From positions 1 through 14,977 of the forward strand of contig JANMTL010000150.1 in NCBI GenBank assembly GCA_031390425.1: a DNA stretch of 14,977 nt. Reading direction: 5' to 3'. The DNA comes from PBB1 sp031390425. GTDB taxonomy: Bacteria; Pseudomonadota; Gammaproteobacteria; Burkholderiales; Burkholderiaceae_C. A program made the translations under genes and the position numbers. Under the pieces are notes generated by a model. The model was not told the DNA's origin. It saw only the letters and a program-made list of their open reading frames with translations, and searched no databases. Below are positions 6,787 to 12,431 of the stretch, piece after piece (position 1 is the stretch's first letter; each line of letters opens with the position of its first letter).

Positions 6787-7815
6787 TCACGTGCCGAGCG
6801 GCCAGCGCGGACGCACGTTGAAGTCGTGGTCGGACCGTGTGGCAGCCAAATTTCGCTGCCAGCGCATCGCAGCCGCCAACGCGATCATCGCGCCGTTGTC
6901 GGTGCACAAGGCCAGCTCCGGATAGTGCAACTTGAACCCGCAGCGCAGACCCGCCGCATGCAGCCCTACGCGCAGCATCGTGTTGGCGCCGACGCCGCCG
7001 GCCACCACCAGCCGGTCGAGTCCGGTCGATTGCATGGCGCTGATCGACTTGCGCACCAGCACGTCGACGATCGCCGCCTGCGTGCTGGCGGCCAAGTCAG
7101 CCTGATCCTGCGCGCTTGGCGACGGGCCCAGCTTGCGCAAGGTCACCATGACGGCGGTCTTCAGCCCGGCAAACGAAAAGCTCAGGTCGCCGCTGCGCAG
7201 CATCGGTCGCGGCAGATCGAACCGAGTCGGGTTCCCGGTCGTCGCCAATTCGGCCAGTGCCGGGCCGCCGGGGTAGCTCAAGCCGAGCAACTTGGCCGAT
7301 TTGTCGAACGCCTCACCCGCCGCGTCATCGATGGTTTCGCCGAGCAATGCGTAGGAGCCGACGTCGTCGACCCGCATCAGTTGCGTGTGCCCGCCCGACA
7401 CCAGCAGCGCCACGAACGGAAACGTCGGCGGATCGGCACTCAGAAAAGGCGACAGCAGATGCCCTTCGAGGTGATGCACGCCCAGCACCGGGCAATTCAG
7501 CGACGCACCCAGCGCGCAGGCCACGCCAGCGCCGACCAGCAGCGCACCGGCCAAGCCCGGGCCCTGCGTGTAAGCGACCAGGTCGATGTCATGCAAGCCC
7601 ACCTGCGCTTCGTGCAGCACCTGCCGTGTCAGCGGCAGCACGCGGCGGATGTGATCGCGCGATGCGAGTTCGGGCACCACGCCGCCGTAGGCACGGTGCA
7701 TCGCGATCTGGCTGTAGAGCGCCTGCCCGCGCAGGCGGGGCGTGCCGTCGGCAGCGGCTTCGACCAAGGCAACACCGGTTTCATCGCACGACGATTCGAT
7801 TCCCAAAACAATCAT
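6787..7815 (-). CDS. tsaD: tRNA N6-adenosine threonylcarbamoyltransferase
   Basis: Catalytic subunit for the t6A37 modification of tRNAs that read ANN codons, acting in the cytosol with TsaB, TsaC and TsaE. The 342-residue protein starts with the ASKHA signature MIVLGIESSCDETGVAL. It shows the metal ligands H115 and H119 (HHLEGH) and D306 (LCTDNGAM), plus the nucleotide-binding VSGGHT (about 140-144) and VAGGVGANTML (about 271-281). Length matches the family (about 335-345). The start ATG at 7815 lacks a clear ribosome binding site. It is divergent from the ANTAR regulator gene across a 78-nt gap and lies 140 nt upstream of rpsO, which appears to have its own promoter. Confidence 0.97.
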   Translation of the reverse strand: MIVLGIESSCDETGVALVEAAADGTPRLRGQALYSQIAMHRAYGGVVPELASRDHIRRVLPLTRQVLHEAQVGLHDIDLVAYTQGPGLAGALLVGAGVACALGASLNCPVLGVHHLEGHLLSPFLSADPPTFPFVALLVSGGHTQLMRVDDVGSYALLGETIDDAAGEAFDKSAKLLGLSYPGGPALAELATTGNPTRFDLPRPMLRSGDLSFSFAGLKTAVMVTLRKLGPSPSAQDQADLAASTQAAIVDVLVRKSISAMQSTGLDRLVVAGGVGANTMLRVGLHAAGLRCGFKLHYPELALCTDNGAMIALAAAMRWQRNLAATRSDHDFNVRPRWPLGT

Positions 7816-7893
7816 CGGCAGAGTTTAGGCGGCGGCCTCGAGCGCCCCACTGGCGAGCGCGATCGATGGCGTGGAAGTTGCGTCAGCCTCCTC

Positions 7894-8523
7894 ATGAAAC
7901 CGTCCCTGCGCATCGTCATCGTCGCGCCCGACTCGCTGTCGACCGACGGCCCGGCGGATGAACACGACGAGGCGCAGGCCGAGCGTTCGCGCAGCCTGCG
8001 TATCGGCTTGCTGGAGAACGGCTACAACATCGTCGCGGTGCTGCCGGCCGATGTGTTCTTGCCTGAACGCTTGGCGCAGATCGCGCCCGACATGGTGATC
8101 GTCGATGCCGAAAGCGGCGCGCGCGACACGCTTGAACATGTGGTCATCGCCACCCGCGAGGCGCGGCGGCCGATCGTGCTGTTCACCAACGACGACGACA
8201 CCAGCCATGTCGGTGCGGCGATTGCGGCCGGCGTCACGGCCTACGTCGTATCGGGTCTGGCCGCTGAACGCGTGAAGCCGGTGCTCGAAATCGCCCTCGC
8301 CCGCTTCGAGCACGAAGAGTCGCTGCGGCGTGAACTGGCCGATGTCCGCAACCAGTTGTGCGATCGCAAAACCATCGATCGCGCCAAAGGCATTTTGATG
8401 AAGCGACAAGGTCTGCAGGAAGACGCCGCGTATGCGCTGCTGCGCAAGGCGGCGATGGACAAGGGCCTGAAGCTGGCCGACGTGGCGCAGCGCATCGTCG
8501 ATGTCGCCGACCTGCTGACCTGA
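7894..8523 (+). CDS. nasT: NasT-type response regulator with ANTAR RNA-binding domain
   Basis: A 209-residue cytosolic regulator. Residues 1 to about 135 form a receiver-like domain starting RIVIVAPDSL, with D71 (MVIVDAESG) at the phosphoacceptor position and PIVLFTNDDD further on. Compared with NasT as I recall it, about 14 extra, mostly polar residues (around 15-30) follow the first strand. Residues about 145-205 are an ANTAR domain with RKTIDRAKGILMKRQG and AAYALLRKAAMD, the helices that bind tandem RNA hairpins and cause antitermination. NasT is normally held inactive by the nitrate sensor NasS, which is not in this window. The likely target is the nrtA leader, immediately downstream. The ATG at 7894 begins directly at the receiver strand; a long upstream extension of the frame is antisense to tsaD and is rejected. 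No good ribosome site is seen. Confidence 0.9.
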   Translation: MKPSLRIVIVAPDSLSTDGPADEHDEAQAERSRSLRIGLLENGYNIVAVLPADVFLPERLAQIAPDMVIVDAESGARDTLEHVVIATREARRPIVLFTNDDDTSHVGAAIAAGVTAYVVSGLAAERVKPVLEIALARFEHEESLRRELADVRNQLCDRKTIDRAKGILMKRQGLQEDAAYALLRKAAMDKGLKLADVAQRIVDVADLLT

Positions 8524-8572
8524 AGCGAGGCCGGGGGCCAGCCGCCCTGTCCCAGTGCAGCGTTTACCCTGA

Positions 8573-8621
8573 TGGACGATGTTGGCGCATGCCGCACGGG
8601 AGATCGCCTTCTGTTGGTGCA
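8573..8621 (+). promoter_or_regulatory. Two NtrC-like binding sites upstream of the sigma-54 promoter
   Basis: Site 1, TGGACGATGTTGGCGCA (8573-8589), agrees with 13 of 17 bases of the strong NtrC-type site TGCACTATATTGGTGCA, with one mismatch in each 5-nt half-site. Site 2 (8605-8621) has a perfect right half GGTGCA and a poor left half. Their centres are 32 bp apart (three helical turns), as in the tandem NtrC enhancer of enterobacterial glnA. They would lie near -107 and -75 from the predicted start. Confidence 0.5.
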
Positions 8622-8661
8622 ATGCAGCAAGCTCAGCCTCATCCCACCGCCGTCGGCGCGC

Positions 8662-8677
8662 TGGCACAACGATTGCT
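8662..8677 (+). promoter_or_regulatory. Sigma-54 (RpoN) promoter of the nrt operon
   Basis: TGGCAC-AACGA-TTGCT matches the -24/-12 consensus TGGCAC-N5-TTGCT at every fixed base, with the essential GG at 8663-8664 and GC at 8675-8676 in correct spacing. It predicts transcription from about 8688, only 2 nt before the first leader hairpin. Such promoters need an enhancer-binding activator; NtrC is likely for a nitrogen gene. Confidence 0.85.
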
Positions 8678-8689
8678 GATACGAATGCA

Positions 8690-8709
8690 GTAGGTCAACG
8701 GCGATCTAC
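8690..8709 (+). promoter_or_regulatory. Leader hairpin P1, candidate ANTAR (NasT) binding site
   Basis: GTAGGTC (8690-8696) pairs with GATCTAC (8703-8709), 7 bp including one G-U wobble, closed by C-G around the six-base loop AACGGC. ANTAR targets are known as stem-loops with a hexanucleotide loop having A at position 1 and G at position 4; this loop has both. It starts almost at the predicted 5' end of the message. Confidence 0.7.
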
Positions 8710-8722
8710 GAATGAACTTCGC

Positions 8723-8743
8723 GCATCACCCCCTGAGTGATGC
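8723..8743 (+). repeat. Extra hairpin between P1 and P2 in the nrtA leader
   Basis: GCATCAC (8723-8729) pairs perfectly with GTGATGC (8737-8743) around a 7-nt loop, CCCCTGA. The loop does not fit the ANTAR hexaloop rule. The hairpin sits 13 nt after P1 and 7 nt before P2, so folding would bring P1 and P2 close together. It may be a spacer or a third recognition element. Confidence 0.65.
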
Positions 8744-8750
8744 ACGAACC

Positions 8751-8764
8751 GGACGACGGCGTCC
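8751..8764 (+). promoter_or_regulatory. Leader hairpin P2, candidate antiterminator
   Basis: GGAC (8751-8754) pairs with GTCC (8761-8764) around the six-base loop GACGGC, which differs from the P1 loop only at position 1 (G instead of A). A fifth G-C pair could close it to a 4-nt loop. Its bases 8756-8764 are also needed by the terminator stem, so P2 and terminator exclude each other, as expected of ANTAR-type antitermination. Confidence 0.6.
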
Positions 8765-8811
8765 CTCACTGTCAAAGGTCTTCACGGACCGGCAGCGTGG
8801 GCGCCGTTTTT
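8756..8811 (+). terminator. Rho-independent terminator in the nrtA leader (attenuator)
   Basis: ACGGCG (8756-8761) pairs with CGCCGT (8802-8807). The stem continues after a one-base bulge with CCC/GGG and further partial pairing, and an inner GGTC (8777-8780)/GACC (8787-8790) hairpin caps it. Five T (8807-8811) followed by GTTTG come directly after. It stands 62 nt before the nrtA start and is in the sense direction, so it would block nrtA unless bypassed. Confidence 0.75.
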
Positions 8812-8873
8812 GTTTGTGCATTTGCTTTTCATCGCCTCGCCATCTGGCCACCTCTGAAGAACCGAAGGACACC

Positions 8874-10127
8874 ATGAACCTCCCCCTCACTCGAAAGATC
8901 GACATGAGCCGCCGATCCCTGATCAAAGTCGCTGCCGCCAGCAGCGCGGTGGGACTGGTTCCCGGGTTGCAAAACGCGGTCTACGCAGCGGGTTCGGACA
9001 AGCCCGAGAAGGAAGAGGTCCGCATCGGCTTCATTCCGTTGACCGATTGCGCGTCGGTGGTGATGGCCTCGGTGCTCGGGTTCGACAAAAAGTACGGCAT
9101 CAAGATCATCCCGACGAAGGAATCGTCGTGGGCCGGCGTGCGCGACAAGCTGGTCAATGGCGAACTCGACATGGCGCATGTGCTCTACGGCTTGGTCTAC
9201 GGCGTGCACGTGGGCATCAGCGGTCCGAAAAAGGACATGGCGGTGTTGATGACACTCAACAACAACGGGCAGGCCATCACGCTGTCGAAGGCGTTGGCCG
9301 ACAAAGGCGCCATCGACGGCCCGAGCCTGGCCAAGTTGATGCAGACCGAGAAGCGCGAGTACACCTTTGCGCAGACCTTCCCGACCGGCACCCACGCGAT
9401 GTGGCTCTACTACTGGATGGCGGCGGCCGGAATCAACCCGATCAAGGACGCCAAGGTCATCACCGTGCCGCCGCCGCAGATGGTGGCCAACATGCGCGTC
9501 GGCAACATGGACGGCTACTGTGTCGGCGAACCCTGGAACCATCGCGCCATCATCGACGGGATCGGTATCACCGCCGCCACAACCCAGGACGTTTGGAAAG
9601 ACCATCCGGAAAAAGTCCTCGGCACGACGGGCGACTTCGTCAAGAAGTATCCGAACACCGCGCGCGCCGTGGTGATGGCCGTGCTCGAAGCCAGTCGCTG
9701 GATCGATGCCGGCTTGCAAAACAAGAACAAGATGGCCGAAACCATCGCCGACAAATCGTATGTGAACACCGGCGTCGATGCGATCAACCAGCGCATTCTG
9801 GGTCGGTACCAGAACGGCCTCGGCAAGACCTGGGACGACCCGAATTACATGAAGTTCTTCAACGACGGCGCGGTCAATTTCCCATACCTGTCGGACGGCA
9901 TGTGGTTTCTCACGCAGCACAAGCGCTGGGGCTTGCTCAAGGAGCACCCGGACTACCTGGCGGTCGCCAAGCAGGTCAACCAGATCGATCTGTACAGGCA
10001 GGCGGCATCGGTGCTCAACGTCAGCCTTCCGAAGGACCCGCTGCGCACCAGCAAGATGCTGGACGGCGTCGTCTGGGACGGCAAGGACCCTAAAAAGTAC
10101 GCCGACAGCTTCGTCGTCAAGGCCTGA
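8874..10127 (+). CDS. nrtA: Nitrate-type ABC transporter substrate-binding protein (CmpA/NrtA family), Tat-exported
   Basis: Periplasmic binding protein of 417 residues that delivers nitrate (possibly also nitrite) to the NrtB/NrtD transporter. It begins with a twin-arginine signal peptide: SRRSLIK at 12-18, a hydrophobic Ala/Val stretch, and a likely cleavage after VYA near residue 38. The mature part starts EEVRIGFIPLTDCASVVMA, a hallmark of the NrtA/CmpA/NasS group, followed by GVRDKLVNGELDMAHVL, FPTGTHAMWLYYWMAAAGINP and VGNMDGYCVGEPWN. The ATG at 8874 has AAGGA 5 nt upstream. A longer in-frame start at 8712 would run through the leader hairpins and terminator and is rejected. The related CmpA binds bicarbonate, but NasT and NtrC-type control favours nitrate. 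Confidence 0.92.
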   Translation: MNLPLTRKIDMSRRSLIKVAAASSAVGLVPGLQNAVYAAGSDKPEKEEVRIGFIPLTDCASVVMASVLGFDKKYGIKIIPTKESSWAGVRDKLVNGELDMAHVLYGLVYGVHVGISGPKKDMAVLMTLNNNGQAITLSKALADKGAIDGPSLAKLMQTEKREYTFAQTFPTGTHAMWLYYWMAAAGINPIKDAKVITVPPPQMVANMRVGNMDGYCVGEPWNHRAIIDGIGITAATTQDVWKDHPEKVLGTTGDFVKKYPNTARAVVMAVLEASRWIDAGLQNKNKMAETIADKSYVNTGVDAINQRILGRYQNGLGKTWDDPNYMKFFNDGAVNFPYLSDGMWFLTQHKRWGLLKEHPDYLAVAKQVNQIDLYRQAASVLNVSLPKDPLRTSKMLDGVVWDGKDPKKYADSFVVKA

Positions 10128-10180
10128 CCCGGTCAGCTCCCGTTTCCCGCCACCGTTTCCAACACCACCAGGAGTACCTC

Positions 10181-11092
10181 ATGGTCAGTGCAGTGTTCCA
10201 TTCCCCCCTCTCGGCGGCCGCTGAACTGAAAGCCGAAAAGCAAGCTCGCGCCGCTGCGGCAGGCACGACAGCGTTGCCGGTTTTCGCCAAACCGACGCCT
10301 GCGCCCAAAGCCCCCGTCGATTGGGGCGCGGTTTTCTTCAAAGTGCTGTCCCCGGCGGGCGGCATTGCGTTGATCGTCGCGCTGTGGGCCTTGGCCACGA
10401 TGAACAGCACCACCTTCCCGTCGCCGATCGAAACCTTCAAGGCGGCGGTGGTGCTGTTTGCCGATCCGTTCTACAGCAACGGGCCGAACGACCAGGGCAT
10501 CGGCTGGAACATCCTGTTCTCGCTCGAGCGCGTGGCGGTGGGCTTCGGTCTGGCGGCGGCCGTCGGCATCCCGCTGGGTTTCATGATCGGTCGCTTCAAG
10601 GTTCTGAGCGACATGCTGTCGCCGTTGATCAGCCTGCTGCGGCCGGTGTCGCCGCTGGCCTGGCTGCCGATCGGACTGCTGGTGTTCAAGGCGGCCAATC
10701 CGGCGGCGATCTGGACCATCTTCATCTGTTCGATCTGGCCGATGATCATCAACACCGCCGTCGGCGTGCAGCGCGTGCCGGTGGACTATCTCAACGTGGG
10801 CCGCGTGCTGAACCTGTCCGAGTGGAAGGTCATCACCAAGATCCTCTTCCCTGCGGTGCTGCCGTACATGTTGACCGGCGTGCGCCTGTCGGTGGGCACA
10901 GCGTGGCTGGTGATCGTGGCGGCCGAGATGTTGACCGGCGGCGTCGGCATCGGTTTCTGGGTCTGGGACGAGTGGAATAACCTGAACGTCAAGCACATCA
11001 TCATCGCGATCTTCGTGATCGGAGTGGTCGGCCTGCTGCTGGAGACCGCACTGGTGGCCATTGCCAAGCGCTTCAGCTACGCCGACACCTGA
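10181..11092 (+). CDS. nrtB: Nitrate ABC transporter permease
   Basis: Inner-membrane permease of 303 residues, BPD_transp_1 superfamily. The first 50 or so residues are a cytoplasmic Ala/Lys/Pro-rich stretch. About six membrane helices follow, the first near 57-74. The ATPase-contacting EAA-type loop lies around 203-230 (LNVGRVLNLSEWKVITKILFP). Motifs such as RPVSPLAWLPIGLLVF and GVGIGFWVWDEWNNLN are typical of NrtB. The ATG at 10181 has AGGAG 6 nt upstream. It lies 53 nt after nrtA and 57 nt before the ATPase gene, so the three are probably one operon. The specific substrate is inferred from nrtA and the regulators. Confidence 0.93.
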   Translation: MVSAVFHSPLSAAAELKAEKQARAAAAGTTALPVFAKPTPAPKAPVDWGAVFFKVLSPAGGIALIVALWALATMNSTTFPSPIETFKAAVVLFADPFYSNGPNDQGIGWNILFSLERVAVGFGLAAAVGIPLGFMIGRFKVLSDMLSPLISLLRPVSPLAWLPIGLLVFKAANPAAIWTIFICSIWPMIINTAVGVQRVPVDYLNVGRVLNLSEWKVITKILFPAVLPYMLTGVRLSVGTAWLVIVAAEMLTGGVGIGFWVWDEWNNLNVKHIIIAIFVIGVVGLLLETALVAIAKRFSYADT

Positions 11093-11098
11093 ACCTGG

Positions 11099-11116
11099 AC
11101 CGCGCCGCGGCGCGGT
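11099..11116 (+). repeat. 18-nt perfect palindrome between nrtB and nrtD
   Basis: ACCGCGCCGCGGCGCGGT is self-complementary over all 18 bases. As RNA it would form a 7-bp GC stem with a 4-nt loop, 6 nt after the nrtB stop. No T-run follows. It may protect the nrtAB message from 3' degradation or reduce ATPase expression. Confidence 0.55.
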
Positions 11117-11149
11117 GCCTCACACACTCCATTTGAAGGATCACACGCC

Positions 11150-11950
11150 ATGAACAACTTCATCCTGGTCGAAAACGCAGAGATGACCTTTCACACCAAG
11201 AAGGGCAGCTTTCATGCATTGCGCGACATCAACCTGAGCGTCGCAAAAGGTGAGTTCGTGACCTTGATCGGTCACTCCGGCTGCGGCAAATCGACGCTGC
11301 TGAACTTGATTGCCGGGCTGACGCTTCCGACTGCCGGCACGCTGCTGTGCGACAACCGGGAAATAGCGTCACCCAGCCCCGAGCGCGCCGTGGTGTTTCA
11401 AAACCATTCGTTGTTGCCGTGGCTGACCTGCTTCGAAAACGTGCACCTGGGCGTCGAGCGCGTTTTCGGTGCCCATGAGTCGAAAGCGCAGCTCGACGCG
11501 CGCACCGCCGCCGCGCTCGAACTCGTCGACATGGGCCACGCCACGGCAAAACGCCCGAATGAAATCTCAGGCGGCATGAAGCAACGCGTCGGCATCGCCC
11601 GCGCACTGGCAATGGAGCCGAAAGTGTTGTTGATGGACGAACCTTTCGGCGCGCTCGACGCGCTGACGCGCGCCAAGCTGCAAGACGAGCTGCTGAAGAT
11701 CGTGCAGCGCACCCGCAGCACGGTGGTGATGGTGACGCACGACGTCGACGAAGCCGTGCTGCTGTCGGACCGCATCGTGATGATGACCAACGGCCCGGCC
11801 GCCACCATCGGCGAGATCGTCAACGTGCATCTCGAACGCCCCCGCAACCGCGTCGAACTGGCGGCCGACACCCGCTACGTGAACTACCGCAAGGAGGTGC
11901 TCGACTTCCTGTACACGCGGCACGGGCATGTGGAGCGGCAGGCGGCTTGA
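11150..11950 (+). CDS. nrtD: Nitrate ABC transporter ATP-binding protein
   Basis: Cytosolic ATPase of 266 residues that powers uptake with NrtB. All ABC motifs are visible: Walker A GHSGCGKST (41-49), Q-loop Q84 in VVFQNHSLLPW, signature ISGGMKQR (139-146), Walker B VLLMDEP (159-165) with D-loop GALD, and switch H197 (VTHDVDEA). The VVFQNHSLLPWLTCFENV segment is typical of the nitrate/sulfonate/taurine group. It is a single-domain NrtD-like protein and lacks the C-terminal binding domain found in cyanobacterial NrtC. AAGGA lies about 9 nt before the ATG. It is the last gene of the operon and converges on fdx; no clear terminator was found in the 137 nt between them. Confidence 0.94.
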   Translation: MNNFILVENAEMTFHTKKGSFHALRDINLSVAKGEFVTLIGHSGCGKSTLLNLIAGLTLPTAGTLLCDNREIASPSPERAVVFQNHSLLPWLTCFENVHLGVERVFGAHESKAQLDARTAAALELVDMGHATAKRPNEISGGMKQRVGIARALAMEPKVLLMDEPFGALDALTRAKLQDELLKIVQRTRSTVVMVTHDVDEAVLLSDRIVMMTNGPAATIGEIVNVHLERPRNRVELAADTRYVNYRKEVLDFLYTRHGHVERQAA

Positions 11951-12087
11951 GGCTGGCTTGGGCGGCGTGATCATCACACTGGTCGGCACGCTCATCGCCA
12001 GCCCAGGCATGGCGCCAGGCTCTTTGCGAGCGTATGACGAATGGCGACAATTGAACTGAGAGCCGGATTCGCCAGCGCCAGTCGACC

Positions 12088-12426
12088 TCAGTGCACTTCC
12101 TTCGCGTGATTGATCGTGTACTTCGGGATCTCGATCGTCACGTCCTGCTGAGCCAGGATCGCCTGACACGAAAGGCGTGAGTTGGGCTCCAGGCCCCAGG
12201 CACGGTCGAGCAGGTCTTCTTCGGTTTCGTCCATTTCACCCAGCGACGCGAGACCGGCGCGCACCACCACGTGGCAGGTGGTGCAGGCGCAGCTCATCTC
12301 GCAGGCGTGCTCGATCTCGATGCCGTTTTCGAGCAGCGCTTCGCAAATCGACGTACCCGCAGCGGCCGTGATTTCGGTGCCTTGCGGGCAGTACTCGGCG
12401 TGCGGGAGGATCTTGATGACGGGCAT
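12088..12426 (-). CDS. fdx: ISC-system 2Fe-2S ferredoxin
   Basis: Adrenodoxin-type ferredoxin of 112 residues that supplies electrons for iron-sulfur cluster assembly on IscU. The 2Fe-2S ligands C42, C48, C51 (HACEMSCACTTCHV) and C87 (NSRLSCQA) have the same spacing as in E. coli Fdx, and an acidic DETEEDLLD patch lies at 66-74. The ATG at 12426 (MPVIKILPHAEYCP) is 5 nt after the hscA stop. The same frame stays open upstream, antisense to nothing but out of frame inside hscA, and that extension is rejected. It is the last isc gene here; no iscX follows before the convergent nrt operon. Confidence 0.96.
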   Translation of the reverse strand: MPVIKILPHAEYCPQGTEITAAAGTSICEALLENGIEIEHACEMSCACTTCHVVVRAGLASLGEMDETEEDLLDRAWGLEPNSRLSCQAILAQQDVTIEIPKYTINHAKEVH

Positions 12427-12431
12427 GCGGG

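Larger units (their letters stand above)
8524..8873 (+). promoter_or_regulatory. nasT-nrtA intergenic control region (350 nt, no gene)
   Basis: No coding sequence is supported here. In order it holds two NtrC-like sites, a sigma-54 promoter and a predicted start near 8688. Then come a leader with three hairpins, a rho-independent terminator and the nrtA ribosome binding site (AAGGA at 8864-8868). Each is listed separately. The leader to the nrtA ATG would be about 186 nt, and termination would release an RNA of about 124 nt. Confidence 0.75.

Noticed and set aside
7816..7893. Divergent promoters between tsaD and nasT
   Set aside because: No convincing -35/-10 or sigma-54 pair could be read on either strand in this 78-nt gap.
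6826..8523. Long plus-strand frame of 565 codons containing nasT at its end
   Set aside because: The first 356 codons are antisense to the well-conserved tsaD gene and look like random high-GC translation. Family similarity begins only at the ATG at 7894.
8777..8790. GGTC/GACC hairpin with a 6-nt loop (TTCACG) as an ANTAR site
   Set aside because: The loop lacks A at position 1 and G at position 4, and the hairpin is the inner part of the terminator.
8712..8873. In-frame N-terminal extension of nrtA from ATG 8712
   Set aside because: It would run through the leader hairpins and the terminator, has no ribosome site, and would put the Tat signal 65 residues inside the protein.
8829..9947. Minus-strand frame of 372 codons
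   Set aside because: Antisense to nrtA; His/Arg/Asp-rich shadow typical of GC-rich third-position bias.
11951..12087. Possible bidirectional terminator between nrtD and fdx
   Set aside because: Only a short palindrome (GTGATCATCAC, 11967-11977) and a weak 6-bp stem with a long loop are present; no T-run supports termination either way.
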